The notes: generated by a model from the sequence alone, not told the origin. A stretch of 64,000 bases of DNA from Tetrahymena thermophila SB210 (GCF_000189635.1 NW_002476500.1:186001-250000); one strand, 5' to 3'. Positions 12,997-25,026 are shown, counted from the stretch's first letter. Numbers and translations: made by a program.

Positions 12997-15069
12997 ATGG
13001 GATAGAAGAACTCAAAGCCTATGCCTGAATTCATTTACATGAAAAAAGATAATAACTAATTGCTAAAAACTCTTTGCTATTTTAATAAGGATGATAGTGG
13101 CTAAATAATTGAATTAGTATTTTAAAATGGCAGTTTTGAACAAATTTTAGAATCAGAATTTATCAAATTTTTAGATAGAAACAAAGAAAAAGAAATTAAA
13201 ATAATAACTACTCTTGGCGAGTAGGGATAAGGAAAATCTTTTATTCAAAACTTTTTAATCTCAAAATTCTAAAATTGTTAAGATTATTTAATGGTCTTTC
13301 CTAGCTCTTAGAGATGTTAGTCTGTAACAAAAGGTATTTAATTTTATGCAATAGAATATGATAAACAAGTTTTGGTATTTTTTGATTGTTAGGGATTTGA
13401 TTATTCTGATAAATCAAATTATATGTAAGATCTACAAAAATTAGTGTGTCTTATTTGTAGGATTTCAACTGTTATTTTATACGTACATATGAATTCGAGA
13501 TAACCTATGTATCTTGCAAATATTTTAAACCTAATAAACATTGTGGACGATAATCATTATTAAATAGTAAATAATTTAATAGAAGTTATTAATAACTGCA
13601 ATGGTGACAAAATTGAGAGTTACCAAGAAAGTTATGAACAAATCATAAAAAAGGTATTTCAATGTGAACACGTTAGTTTTAATTCTGAGTATGATGATTA
13701 ATAATACTCTTGTAAGATAAAAAATGACGAAAATTTTAATAAATTTATTTAATAAATTGAATAGATTTAACAATTTTGTGAAAAATCTTAATATAAAACT
13801 CCATTCGAAAATTGCAAAGCCTTTGAAAAGGAATAGAACTGTCAAAGCTTTAAGGAAATGTTGATATGTTGCTTTTAAATCATAAAAGAAGGCATTAAAG
13901 GAAATATGAATGTGAATTAATTTATAAGTATTATCAATGAGCAGCTTGTCCAAAAATAAATATTCAAAAAATAAATTGAAGAATCCAAAGATAAAATAAA
14001 AAGCTAATATTCTAAAAGAGCTAAAGAATTAATAGAATATTTAACTAAAAGTCATGTTTCTTATGCACTAATTGATTTTTTAACTATATCTTCTTATAAT
14101 TTAAGTGAAATAACGCTCAAATAAGAATTGAAAAATTCTATATAAAAATGGAAAATAGAATTTTAAACAAAACTTAATGAAATTTTTACAGATAATTAAA
14201 TTCTTTTAAATGATGTTCAAAAAGAAAAAATTATTGATTATTACTCTAATCTTGAATCAATTAAACCATCAGAAATGAGAATTTATGAAAAAATGAAAAA
14301 AAAATTAAAAAAAGTAAGAAATTTTAGTGCTACCTTAAGTAAAGTAATTAAAAAATGTTCTTATATTTTAATTATTAGTTTAGAGTTGGTTCCAGTAGCC
14401 TTTATAAAACATTTTATAGATAATAAAAAAATGAAAAATAAAATATTTAGTGATAATAATTATTTAATACAAAGATTAATTGAATAAGAAAGTTAAAGAA
14501 TATTTGATAAAAATAAAATATGTTAGAATATTGAACATTTAAAGAATATTTTAGAATAAAAATTCAAAGTTGATTTAAGTTAATTAATAAATAATTAAGA
14601 AGATTAAGATATAATAATCTTTATCATATACTGTAATCTAATGTAAAAATCTCTATATTATTTTCCTGAAAACAAAGAAACATTTGATACTGATTATTAA
14701 ATTATGTAATCTTGTCTTTAAATTCTTTAAAATTAAAATATTGAATTTGTAAATCTAAAGGCCATATACTATTCTTAATCTATAAAAATAGCTGATTCAG
14801 ATTTTACATTCTATAAAGAGTAAAGGACTATTATATTTCAAAGCTAACTTCAAACTCAGATTTTATAAGTTTTAAGCAGAGTAGACAAAAGAGAAGAATA
14901 GTTTTACAAGCATTTGTTTATCTTAAGAAATAGAAATGAAAGTCTATTTTTAAGCATTTTTTATTATGCTTACTTTCCAGACCTAATATATTCTGATGAG
15001 TTTGTAAAAAAGATGGTTAACAAATAATTTGCTGAAAAGATTATTTAAGTATAAAACTCTCTCTTCTGA
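12997..15069 (+). CDS. GBP/atlastin-like large GTPase, copy 1
   Basis: Intronless 690-aa frame in code 6, ATG 12997 to TGA 15067-15069. The N-terminus MGQKNS fits an N-myristoylation signal (Gly2, Ser6). A G domain of the GB1/RHD3 (guanylate-binding protein/atlastin) kind is visible: P-loop GEQGQGKS (residues 74-81), switch I SVTKGI (109-114, with Thr111), and switch II DCQGFD (130-135). The C-terminal ~450 residues are Gln/Lys-rich and helical. They include one hydrophobic stretch around residues 455-475 that could be a membrane anchor. Family members hydrolyse GTP and remodel membranes, or coat pathogens and vacuoles; the actual role here is not deducible. A clean tandem paralogue lies 4.7 kb downstream. 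ATTC repeats immediately precede the start codon in both copies. Confidence 0.75.
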
Positions 15070-15992
15070 TTAGAGAATGATTGATGTTATTTATTTATTT
15101 ATTTTATAAATTAACACAAATTTTAACCTTTCTTTTTTACAAAATACCAATTTTATAAAAATTTTAGTAAGCATTCATATTATTTTTAATTATAAACTAA
15201 TTAATTTATTTGATTGTTTTCAAAAATGACTGACATTTTATTAGAATTTTATTTTTTGCAAAGTGAAAAAAAACAAAGTGCGCTTTTGTTTATAAATGCA
15301 AAATTGTTGCCTTAAATAAATGTGTAGATAAATAATAAAATCATAAAATTTATATTGAGAAATTATTATCAAAACAAACAATCAATATTTATATATAAAT
15401 AAACACTTTTAAAATTAAATGCATTAATTTATCATAGATTTTCTATGTGATTTAATATATTCTTTTAACTTTTTATATTATATAAATTATAAATAATATC
15501 CAATCAGAAGAAAAGATATCAGATTTTATTGGAATTTAAATAACTTTTTTAAGTAGAGAGAGAGATAGTAAACATGATAATCATAAAATGAAGAATAATA
15601 AAGCAAATTCATAAGAGAAGAAAACCAAAAAAAGGCAGTGATAGAAGTTGGAAAGTAATTTTACAGATCATGATAGTATTTATAAATAAAACGTCTGTCT
15701 AATATTACCAGGTTTGTGAAATAAATTATAATCAGTAGGAAACTATCAACAGAGATAATACTTGGTAAGAAATACAGTAGGCCTTAAAAAAACAATGTCT
15801 TTTATATTTAAAATTATATCTAAAAATAAATAAACAGAATAATCATAAAATGAAGAATAATAAAAGCAAAATTTATAATTAAAAAAACCAAAAAGAATTT
15901 TAAAGGAGTTGAAAAATAATATTAAAAATTATGATAATATTTTTTTAATTTCTAGTTTTTTTCAAAAAAAGTGCTTTAAGCCCCCCCCCCCC
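15070..15992. other. Spacer between GTPase gene copies
   Basis: I see no gene. It holds the 3' flank of copy 1 (to about 15533), then a spacer absent from the other junction. The spacer contains an internal direct repeat (about 15577-15670 and 15836-15940, sharing CATAAAATGAAGAATAATAA) and ends in a C12 tract. Confidence 0.7.
15981..15992. repeat. C12 homopolymer
   Basis: Twelve consecutive C at the exact left edge of the second duplication copy. This is very unusual in DNA this AT-rich. The corresponding position before copy 1 (about 10921-10931) has T/G-rich sequence instead. Confidence 0.9.
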
Positions 15993-16049
15993 TTAAACTA
16001 TTTTAAAAATGAAAATATTAATCATTTAAAATAAACAAAATTGGAAAAT

Positions 16050-17560
16050 GTTTGGCTCATATTTATTACATCTTAATTGAGCCTTAAAAGTAATACTATT
16101 TATTTTAGATATGTTTTTCTTCTATATATATATATTAATAATTTAAAATGACTTTTATTAATTTCTTTGATTAGATTCTAATCTAATATTAAATAATCTT
16201 TTGTATCAGCAAGCAATATTATATGATCAAATTCGATTTAGATCTAATTTTTTTAGAATTAATTAATTTAAACGTTTTCTTTTATTTAAATTAGCAATGA
16301 GTGAGCTAGTGAGTGAATACCTACCTGATAATATTATTTAAAAGTATTGAATTTAAGTGAATTAATAAATATAAATGATTTTTATTTAAAATAGTTTTCT
16401 TTTTTAAATTATCAATAAAGTAATAGCGTTTAAAAACAAACTAATGTTATTTATTTTAGATGTATGTCTTTGCTCTCTATAAAGATATAAATAATTCAAA
16501 ATGACTTTTTTAATTAATTTCTCTTATTATAATATTAAATGATTATGCGTCAACTAACAAAGAATTAATTCTGATTAAATTGGATAAAAATTTAAATCTT
16601 TTAGAATATATTAATGAATGAATGAGTGAATATCTGATAAGATCTTTAAAAGTATTGAATTTAAGTGAATTAATAAAAATAAATGATTTTTATTTAAAAT
16701 TGTTTTCTTTTTTAAATTATCAATATTTAAAAATTAATGCTATTTATTTTAGATGCATGTCTTTGTCCTCTATAAAGATTTAAATAATTCAAAATGACTT
16801 TTTTAATTAATTTCTCTTATTAAATTATTATCTATATAATATTAAATTAATTTGTGTTTCAACCTATATTTTATTCTGATTAAATTAGATAAAAATTTAA
16901 ATCTTTTTTGAATATAATAATGAATGAGCGAATATCTATCTGATGAGAGATCTTTATAAGTATATTAAATTAAATTAATTAAAAATAAAACACTTTTATT
17001 TATAATTGTTTTTTTTTTTAAATAATAAATAAGCTAATAAGCTCAAAGAGTCTACAAAATGATGCTATTTATTTTAGATGCATGTCTTTGCTCTCTATAA
17101 AGATATAAATAATTCAAAATGACTTTTACTAACTTCTTTAATTTGATTCTAATTTAATATTGAACTATCTTGCTCTTCAATTTATTTAAATTAGCATTAA
17201 TGAATGAGTGAATGAATGAATACCTCCTAGCTGATAATATAATTTAAAAGTATATTAATTTAAGTGAATTCAAAATAATTTATTTATAATTGTTTTTCTT
17301 AAATTTTCAATAAACTAATAGCTTCTAAATAGTAATGCTACTTACTTTAGATTTATTTCTTTGTCTTCTATAAATAAATAAATAAATAATTATCATTCTG
17401 ATTAATTTGGATAAAATTTAAATTTTTTAGGATAAATAATTTAAATGTTTTGTTTATTTAAAAAAGCATTAATTAATCAATGAATTAATTTAAATTAATT
17501 AAAAATAAAACACTTTTATTGATAATTGTTTTTTTTTTAAATTATCAATAAGGAAATAAA
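16050..17560. repeat. Degenerate ~300-350-bp tandem array, copy 2
   Basis: Contains the same ordered words as the array at 10990-12870. It is non-coding and lies directly upstream of the second GTPase gene. Unit-by-unit correspondence with the first array shows that the array existed before the 5-kb duplication. Confidence 0.7.
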
Positions 17561-17722
17561 GATAAATATCAAACAAAAGTAGATATATATATAACAAGAA
17601 AAACAAAATCAAAAACCTTTAATAATAGTAATAATTTAAAACTAAAATAAATACATAAATTGAAGAAAAAATAAATAAATTAATTTATTTGAGAGTATAA
17701 TTCATTCATTCATTCATTCATC

Positions 17723-19804
17723 ATGGGATAGAAGAACTCAAAGCCTAAGCCTAAGCCTGAATTCATTTACATGAAAAAAGATAATAACTAATTGATAAAA
17801 ACTCTTTGCTAATTAATTAAGGATGATAGTGACTAAATAATTGAATTAGTATTTGAAAATAGCAGTTTTGAACAAATTTTAGAATCAGAATTTATCTAAT
17901 TTTTAGATAGAAACAAAGAAAAAGAAATTAAAATAATAACTACTCTTGGTGAATTAGGATAAGGAAAATCTTTTATTCAAAACTTTTTAGTCTCAAAATT
18001 CAAAAATTGTTAAGATTATTTAATGGTCTTTCCTAGCTCTTAGGGAAGTTAGTCTGTAACAAAAGGTATTTAATTTTATGCAATAGAATATAATTACAAA
18101 GTTTTGGTATTTTTTGATTGCGAAGGATTTGATTATTCTGATAAATCAAATTTTATGTAAGATCTATAAAAATTAGTGTGTCTTATTTGTAGGATTTCAA
18201 CTGTTATTTTATACGTACATACTAATTCGAGATAACCTAAGCATCTTGCAAATATTTTAAACCTAATAAACATTGTGGACGATAATAATTCTTAAATAGT
18301 AAATAATTTAATAGAAGTTATTAATAACTGCAATGGTCAAACAAATAAGAGTTACCAAGAAAATTATAAAAATATTATTAAAAATGTATTTCAATGTCAA
18401 CAGGTTAATTTTAATTCTGAATTTGACGATTAATAATACTCTTGTAAGATAAAAAATGACGAAAATTTTAATAAATTTATTTAATAAATTGAATAGATTT
18501 AACAATTTTGTGAAAAATCTTAATATGAAACTCCATTCGAAAATTGCAAAGCCTTTGAAAGGGAATAGAACTGTCAAAGCTTTAAGGAAATGCTAATATG
18601 TTGCTTTTAAATTATAAAAGAAGGCATTAAAGAAAATGTGAATGTGAATTAATTTATAAGTATTATCAATTAGCAGCTTACCTAAAAATAAATATTCAAA
18701 AAATAAATTGAAGAATCCAAAGATTAAATAAAAAGCTAATATTCTTAAAGAGCTAAAGAATTACTAGAATATTTAACTAAAAGTCATGTTTCTTATGCAC
18801 TAATTGATTTTTTAACTATATCTTCTTTAAATTTATGTGAAATAAAGCTCAAATAAGAATTGAAAAATTCTATATAATAATGGAAAATAGAATTTTAAAC
18901 AAAACTTAATGGAATTTTTACAGATAATTAAATTCTTTTAAATGATGAACAAAAAGAAATAATTATTAATCATTACTCTAATCTTGAATCAATTAAACCA
19001 TCAGAAATGAGAATTTATGAAAAAATGAAAAAAAAATTAAAAAAAGTAAGAAATTTTAGTGCTACCTTTCATAAATTAATTAAAAAATTTTCTTTTATTT
19101 CATTTCTTGTTCCAATAGCCTTTATAATTCATTTTTAAAATAATAAAACAATGAAAAATAAAATATATAGATTTAATAATGATTTAATACTAAGAGTTAT
19201 TGAATAAGAAAGCTAAAGAATATTTGGAAAAAATAAAATAAGTTAGAATATTTAACATTTAAAGAATATTTTAGAATAAACATTCAATGTTAATTTAAGC
19301 TAATTAATAAATAATTAAGATGATTAAGAAATAATAATCTTTATCATATACTGTAATCTAATGTAAAAATCTCTTTATTATTTTCCTGAAATCAAAAAAA
19401 CATTTGATACTGATTATAAAATTATGTAATCTTGTGTATAAATTCTTTAAAACTAAAATATTGAATTTATAAATTTAAAGGACATATACTATTCAGAACG
19501 TTTAAACATAGTTGATTCAGATTTTACATTCCATGAATAGTTAAGAGCTATCAAATTTCAAAGCAAACTTCAAGCTCAGAGTTTATAAGTTTTAAGAAAA
19601 GTAGATCAAAGAGAAGAATAGTTTTACAAACATTTGTTTATCTTAAGAAATAGAAATGAGAGTCTATTTTTAAGCATTTTTTATTATGCTTACTTTCCAG
19701 ACCTAATATATTCTGATGAGTTTGTAAATAATATGGTTAACTAATAATTTGCTGAATAGATTATTTAAGTATAAAACTCTCTCTTATAATTTGTGAATGA
19801 TTGA
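17723..19804 (+). CDS. GBP/atlastin-like large GTPase, copy 2
   Basis: Intronless 693-aa frame, ATG 17723 to TGA 19802-19804, closely similar along its length to the gene at 12997. It has the same myristoylation-type MGQKNS start, P-loop GELGQGKS, SVTKGI switch I and DCEGFD switch II. Differences include a KPKPKP expansion near residue 8 (copy 1 has KPMP) and a short deletion in the hydrophobic segment, which becomes SFISFLVPIAFIIHF. A point change also moves the end, so this copy runs four codons further. Both copies keep all nucleotide-binding motifs, so both appear functional. Substitutions are scattered, and the few length changes are multiples of three, which indicates selection on the protein. 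Confidence 0.75.
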
Positions 19805-20395
19805 TGTTATTTATTTATTTATATATATATTTAATAAATTAACACAACTTTTAATCTTTCTTTGTTACAAAATACCAATTTTATAAAAATTATAGTAAGC
19901 CTTCGTATTTTTTTTAATCTTAAACTAATTAATTTGATTTATTTGTTTTTAAAAATAAATGACTGGCTTTTTATTAGCATCTTATTTTTTGCAAAGTGAA
20001 TGTAATTAAGTGTGCTTTTGTTTATAAAGTAAACAAAATTGGTGAGTTAAATAAATGTGTAGATAAATAATAAAATCATAATATTTATATTAAGAAATTA
20101 TTGTCAAAACAATCAATCAATATTTATATATAAATAAACACTTTAAAAATTAGATGCATTAATTTATCATAGATTTTCTATGTGATTTAATATATTATTT
20201 TAATTTTTTATATTATATAAATTATAATAAAATATATCAGATTTTATTATGCAGCTATTAATTACACAATCAACAAAATTTAATCAGATTGGTCTGAAAA
20301 AAGGCTAAATTTAAAAATTTAATAGAAAAATCATAAAGATTGAAAAAAATTAAATTATTAATATTATTAATTAAATTCTATTATAAATTATTTAT
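19805..20395. other. Intergenic region
   Basis: I see no gene. It holds the 3' flank of the second GTPase gene to about 20248, then AT-rich sequence leading into a dispersed repeat. Confidence 0.6.
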
Positions 20396-20490
20396 CTTTA
20401 TATAAATAATATTCAAAGGCATCAACCATTCAAAAAAATAGTGATCTCAATTCACCAAATTTTTGAATGGCATTTTGCTATAATTAATTT
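20338..20490. repeat. Dispersed repeat with hairpin, copy a
   Basis: Matches 53681-53842 in this window. Both share the word AATAGTGATCTCAATTCAC. This copy contains an 11-bp inverted repeat, CCATTCAAAAA / TTTTTGAATGG, around about 20428-20470. A short ORF of ~125 codons starts at 20441 inside it, but the related copy at 22420 has indels in that frame, so I do not call it a gene. Confidence 0.7.
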
Positions 20491-20499
20491 ATTATTATA

Positions 20500-21424
20500 T
20501 ATTTGGTTATTAATTAATGCATCTATTAGAAAAATTTTGTTAAAAATAAAACCTGATTTTCAAGATTTAAACAAAAGTAAATTAATAAAATATGTCTATT
20601 CTAAATTTAATAAATTAATTATAATGTCTATTTATTATTTTTAATATTCACATAAAAATTTAAGTTTTAAAGATTTACTTTTTCAAAATATTTTGCAATC
20701 TTTAAGCCAAAAATGTTATAAAAATATAAAATTAAATAATAAATTTAGCTTTTTCTAATCAAAATAAACAATAGTCGCCATCAAAAAAATCTAAATTTTA
20801 ATTAATTATTTTTATTTTATTTTGGTTGTTTTTTGATAAAGATATTTTTATATCAATAAAGTCAATATTTTTGATTGCATAATTCACTAAATTAATTAAA
20901 ATATACATTAAAATTAAGGATATATTTATAACAAGTATCAAAAATCAATTGAATTCACATTAATAAAAATAAGATAAATATTCAAATAAAAAGTATTTAC
21001 TTTAAAAAAAATTTAATATTTTAAAATAATTTTAAAGCTATTTCATTCAATTTAGTTTTTTTGTTTTGTTTGATATGCGTAAAGCTTTTGCTTATAATAA
21101 TTAAATAGGTAAGATATGATTTGCGTATAAACTAATTTTTATTGATCAGGTGGTAGCAAGATTGAATATTAATAGGATTGATCAATAATTTCCTTATAGT
21201 AAAAAAAACAAAATTAATTAAAAAATAGATACTTCCTTTTATATTTATTGATAGTCAAATTAAAATATATAGATAGATTAGATAAGAATAACTAACTAAA
21301 TAAATTTAATAAACTAAATAACTAGCATGAATGTATTCAGTTTAAATTCATCTATCAAACTTTTTTTAAATGTAATAAAAATATTAATCAAAACAATAAA
21401 AAATCTGAATTACTAATTAGTATT
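20500..21424. repeat. Repeat segment Y, copy 1
   Basis: AT-rich segment repeated at 22420-23310 and (truncated by the N gap) 25386-25680. Shared words include AAGTATCAAAAATCAATTGAATTCACATTA, seen here in shorter pieces, and GATATGCGTAA. Copies differ by many indels, so it is non-coding. Y copies 2 and 3 form the upstream region of the two jacalin genes. Confidence 0.7.
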
Positions 21425-22300
21425 TTATTTGTTAATAATTTTTTTCTGAGTTGCAAGATATTTTTGATTGATTTATCTAAGTAAAATTTGGTTTGATAAA
21501 TTAAAATGAGAATGAATAGTCAATTTATAGCAAAATAATTATTTAGTTTTATTTAATTTGCAAATGAGTGCTGAATAAATAATAAATTATTTAAAAGAAT
21601 GCAAACAAAAGTTAGAGAATCTTCACTAAATAGTCAATAAAAATAATATTGTTAGCAAGAATAGTTCAAAGAGAAATTTAGATTGAGCAATTATATTTTC
21701 TTAAGTTTCATTTGTTAGTTTTTGTAGTCTCTTTTTCATAAGGATTGTTCTATTTAATCATTTTCTTATTTTTAATATTGCCAAAAAGCTTTTTTCTTTA
21801 TTGTTTTACTAAATGACAATTGATCCTCTCACTCTCAGAGCAGGTAAATTTTAAAAAGTAAACTTAAACAGATAAGTTATCCCTTTTTATTATTCTATGT
21901 TACAATGGGTCTGTTCTATATACGCATTAAAAAGATTTTTAGTCAAAAAAAGTAGTTGAATATAATTTATTTAATCTCCTAATTATTATTTTTAATCAGT
22001 CAAAAAAAGCCTAGATAAAATTTTTTATTATTTTGATTAAAATAACGATCAATTCCAGAATATTTTTTAATCAATTAAATGTTTTTATTATTTCATTTAA
22101 AATTCTTTAAGTATTAAATGGCTGTGCTTGTAAAATATGTGCTGGATTTTAGTATATAAATGATAAATACTTTTAAAAAATTTTATACTTTACAAAATAA
22201 TTTTAGTTCTTTCTTTTTTTTAGAGATAGAAATATTATTTATTTTATTTCATATTATTTTTAGTTTGAATTGAATAGTAAAATATTTAAAAAGCCATTTT
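21425..22300. repeat. Repeat segment X, copy 1
   Basis: Recurs at about 24440-25285 and 26840-27345. Each copy carries the same short ORF starting ATGAGTGCTGAA. Together with segment Y and a jacalin gene, X makes a ~3-kb tandem unit. Confidence 0.75.
21564..21686 (+). pseudogene. X-unit ORF, copy 1, interrupted by TGA
   Basis: Begins MSAEQIINYLKE like copies 2 and 3, but codon 41 is TGA (21684-21686) where copies 2 and 3 have AGA (Arg) and AAA (Lys). The frame then stays open without any indel to about 21957, still matching the other copies. The break is a single nonsense substitution, so this copy is either a young pseudogene or encodes a 40-aa peptide. I do not recognise the family. Confidence 0.5.
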
Positions 22301-23347
22301 ATTAATTCATTCTTGTAAATATTTTGTATTAATTAGCTAATAAATAAATAAATATTAATTTTATGATCAGGGTATTAAGTATGAATAGCTCAATTAATTT
22401 ATTTCTTATCGTATACCTGGAAATAAATTAATACATCTATTAAAAATTTTTTGTTAAAAATCAAATCTGATTTTAAAGAAAATATTATGTTAAAACAAAA
22501 TTAATTAGTAAAATCTATCTATTCTAAATTTAATAAATTATTATAATGTCTATTTATTTTTTTACTATTCATATAAAAATGTAAGTCTGAAAGATTACTT
22601 TTTCAATATATTTTAAAACATTTAAGTCAAAAATGGTAAAAAAATTAAATTTATGTAATAATTTTAGCTCTTTCTAATCAAAATAAACAATAGTTACCAT
22701 CAAAAAAAATCTAAATTTAATTGTTTTTTATTTTGGTTGTTTTTTTTGATGAGAATATATAAAGAGATATCAATAGAATCAATATTTTTGATTACTAAAT
22801 TAATTAAAATAATCATTAGAATTAAGTATATATTCATAACAAGTATCAAAAATCAATTGAATTCACATTAACAAAAATAAGATAAATAGTCAAATAAAAA
22901 GCATTTATTTACATAATAATTAAATATTTTAAAATAATTTTTAAGCCATTTCATTCAATTTAATTTTTTTGTTTTGTTTGATATGCGTAATGCTTTTGCT
23001 TATTTATTTTAATAAAATAAGTAAGCTATGATCAGCGTATAAAACTAATTTTTTTTGATCGGGTGATAGGAAGATTGAATATTAATAGGAAAGATCAATA
23101 ATTTCCTTATCGTAAAAAAAACAAAATTAATTAAAAAATAGATACTTATTTATTTTTACATTTATATTGATAGTCAAATTAAAATTTATAGAGTAGATAA
23201 GAATAACTAACTAAATAACTAGCATTCATTCAGTTTAAATATCAATCAAACTTTTTTTTAAAATGTAATAAAAATATTAATCAAAACAATAAAAAATCTG
23301 AAATACAAATTAATTAATTTAAAAACTTTAAAGTACAAAAAAATAAA
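22301..23347. other. Upstream region of the first jacalin gene (segment Y copy 2)
   Basis: I see no convincing gene. About 22420-23310 repeats segment Y. It presumably holds the promoter of the gene starting at 23348, because the same segment precedes the second copy of that gene. Confidence 0.6.
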
Positions 23348-24154
23348 ATGTTCGGTAAAATAGGAAACTTCTTTAACAAAGTTTAAGTAAAAACTGATGC
23401 CTTTTTCTAAGCACACCATTCTAATTAGCATCACCATACTCATTCTTAGTAACCTCCTCATTAAGGTTAATATCCTCCTCCTCCTGAAATGTAGGCTTAG
23501 TACCCTCCTCACTAATAATAAGGATAATATCCTCCACCTCCTCCTGATATGCACGCCTAATAGTGCTCATTCCCTTCATAATAATAAGGTTCTTTCCCTC
23601 CTCCACCTCCTTTTGCTGATTAGTTTTAACCTTAATAGTTCGGTTGCCAAAATCAAAATCCTTACTACAACGATAAAAGAAAATCAGTCTTCAAAAAATT
23701 TAGCAAAAAAGCTGGTAAAGACAACCACTAAAATTCAAACTACTTTGATCACTTAGAGTAATCTAGTTTGAAAAATTCATTCCATACACCTGAAGTTAAA
23801 AGAATAACAGTATTCCACAACAATAACATAGTAGTAGGTATAGAAGTTACATATTCAACCTTAGGAAATTAGAATGCAGCTACAATTTCAAGCAAAGGTA
23901 CTTCTTGTTATGGTTTCGTTTAGTCTTCTTCTATCGAATTGAGCTTCGGTGAACGTATTGAAGAAATATCTGGTCGTGCTGGAGATTCAATAGACCGCAT
24001 AAAAATTAAAACTAACAAAAACTAAGTTTTGGAAGTAGGTGGATTCGGTGGCTAGCCATTCAATTTTATTCTTGTAGGTTACCATCCAACTGTTATAAGT
24101 TTTGGAGGTTCCACACGTGAATATTTAGATTCAATTTATGTCATTTATAAATGA
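23348..24154 (+). CDS. Pro/Gln-rich protein with jacalin-like lectin domain, copy 1
   Basis: Intronless 268-aa frame in code 6, ATG 23348 to TGA 24152-24154. The order is a short N-terminus (MFGKIGNFFNKVQ), then His/Gln/Pro-rich low complexity (about residues 20-95, with repeated QQGQYPPPPP-type blocks), then a basic KRKSVFKKFSKK linker. A C-terminal jacalin-related domain follows (about residues 135-268). The lectin call rests on GRAGDSIDRIKI (from about residue 209), VGGFGGQPF, and SFGGSTREYLDSIYVIY at the end, which match the beta-prism repeats and the Gly-rich carbohydrate loops of the family. There is no signal peptide, so it is probably cytosolic or membrane-peripheral. Sugar specificity is unknown. 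A near-identical tandem copy follows at 25730. Confidence 0.8.
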
Positions 24155-24570
24155 AATTTAATAAATTTTAAAACTTTTAAAATATTTTTGTCTTTATATA
24201 AAGTAATTAGTTAAATAATTTTAGTTATCCAAAATGTTTAATAAATAAATAAATAAATCATTGAATGAAAATTTTTTGTGAAATTTGAAATGATATCAAA
24301 ATTAAAAAAAATAATTAATTGATTATTTAGCAATGATTCGGAAAGATAGATGGACGGACGATCAGAAAGAATTTTTTAATTAAAATTTTGACTGATTATT
24401 TATTTATTTATTTTTTTAATTGAGAAGGATTTTATTTGCTTATAATTTTGTTATGAATGGCAAGATATTTTTGATTGATTTATCTATGTAAAATTTTGTT
24501 TGATAAATTAGAATGTGAATGAAAAGTCAATATTTAGCAAAATAATCATTTAGTTTTATTTAATTTGCAA
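24155..24570. other. Intergenic region
   Basis: I see no gene. It is the 3' flank of the jacalin gene and carries the words TAGATGGACGGACGATCAGAAAGAATTT and TGATTATTTATTTATTTATT (each quoted in part), which recur after the second jacalin gene at about 26735-26800. Confidence 0.6.
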
Positions 24571-25026
24571 ATGAGTGCTGAATAAATAATAAATTATTTA
24601 AAAGAACGTAAAGAAAAGCTAGAGAATCTTCACTAAATAGTCAATAAAAACAATATTGTTAGCAAGAATAGTTCAAAGAGGAATTTAGATAGAGCAATTA
24701 TTTTTTCTTAAGTTTCATTTGTTAGTTTTTATAGTCTTTTTTTCTTGAAGATTGTTCTATTTAATCATTATCCGCGATTTAACATTGCCAAAAATTTTTT
24801 TTCTTTATGGTTTTACTAAATGACGATTGACCCTCTCACTCTCGGAGCAGGTAAATTTTAAAAAGTAAACTTAAACAGATAAGTTATCCCTTTTTAGGGT
24901 CTGTTCTATATACGCATTAAAAATATTTTTAGTCAAAAAAAGTAGTTGAAAAAAATTTATTTGATCTCCTAATTTTTATTTTTAATCAATCAAAAAAAAG
25001 CCTAGCTAAAATTTTTATTATTTTGA
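24571..25026 (+). CDS. X-unit ORF, copy 2, unknown function
   Basis: Open from ATG 24571 to TGA 25024-25026 (151 codons in code 6). The N-terminus MSAEQIINYLKERKEKLENL looks helical or coiled-coil. A hydrophobic middle (about residues 42-62) could be a membrane helix, and a conserved MTIDPLTLGAG stretch follows near residue 92. The three copies keep the same frame without indels from the start to the LGAG/LRAG stretch (~100 codons), while flanking non-coding segments have many indels. That is the main argument for coding. The C-terminus beyond ~110 residues differs between copies and may be spliced (GTAAATTTTAAAAAG follows LGA). I recognise no family. Confidence 0.45.

Larger units (their letters stand above)
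10932..15533. repeat. Tandem duplication copy 1 (intergenic array + GTPase gene)
   Basis: The block begins at a TTAAACTATTTTAAAAATG motif and ends in the 3' flank of the first GTPase gene, at a TATCAGATTTTATT motif. The same order of sequence recurs at 15993-20248, with both coding and flanking sequence recognisable. The duplicated unit is therefore about 4.3-4.6 kb including the promoter region, not just the gene. Confidence 0.85.
15993..20248. repeat. Tandem duplication copy 2 (intergenic array + GTPase gene)
   Basis: Repeats the sequence order of 10932-15533. Its own intergenic array (about 16050-17560, unit starts near 16085, 16443, 16737, 17061 and 17335) is slightly shorter than the first, through deletions within units. 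Confidence 0.85.

Noticed and set aside
13576-13953. Long minus-strand ORF (and 18308-18577) made of Leu/Phe-rich protein
   Set aside because: It is a shadow of the GTPase genes on the plus strand. It disappears as a meaningful frame once code 6 is applied, and the plus-strand frame carries the P-loop motifs.
20441-20830. ORF starting MISIHQIFEWHF, ~125 codons in code 6
   Set aside because: The related copy at 22420 has frame-breaking indels, and composition is background-like. With TGA the only stop, open frames of this size occur by chance in such AT-rich DNA.
23397-23756. Plus- and minus-strand ORFs over the Pro/Gln-rich repeat (also 25628-25979)
   Set aside because: They are alternate frames of the CCTCCTCCT-type low-complexity part of the jacalin genes; the real frame links this part to the lectin domain.
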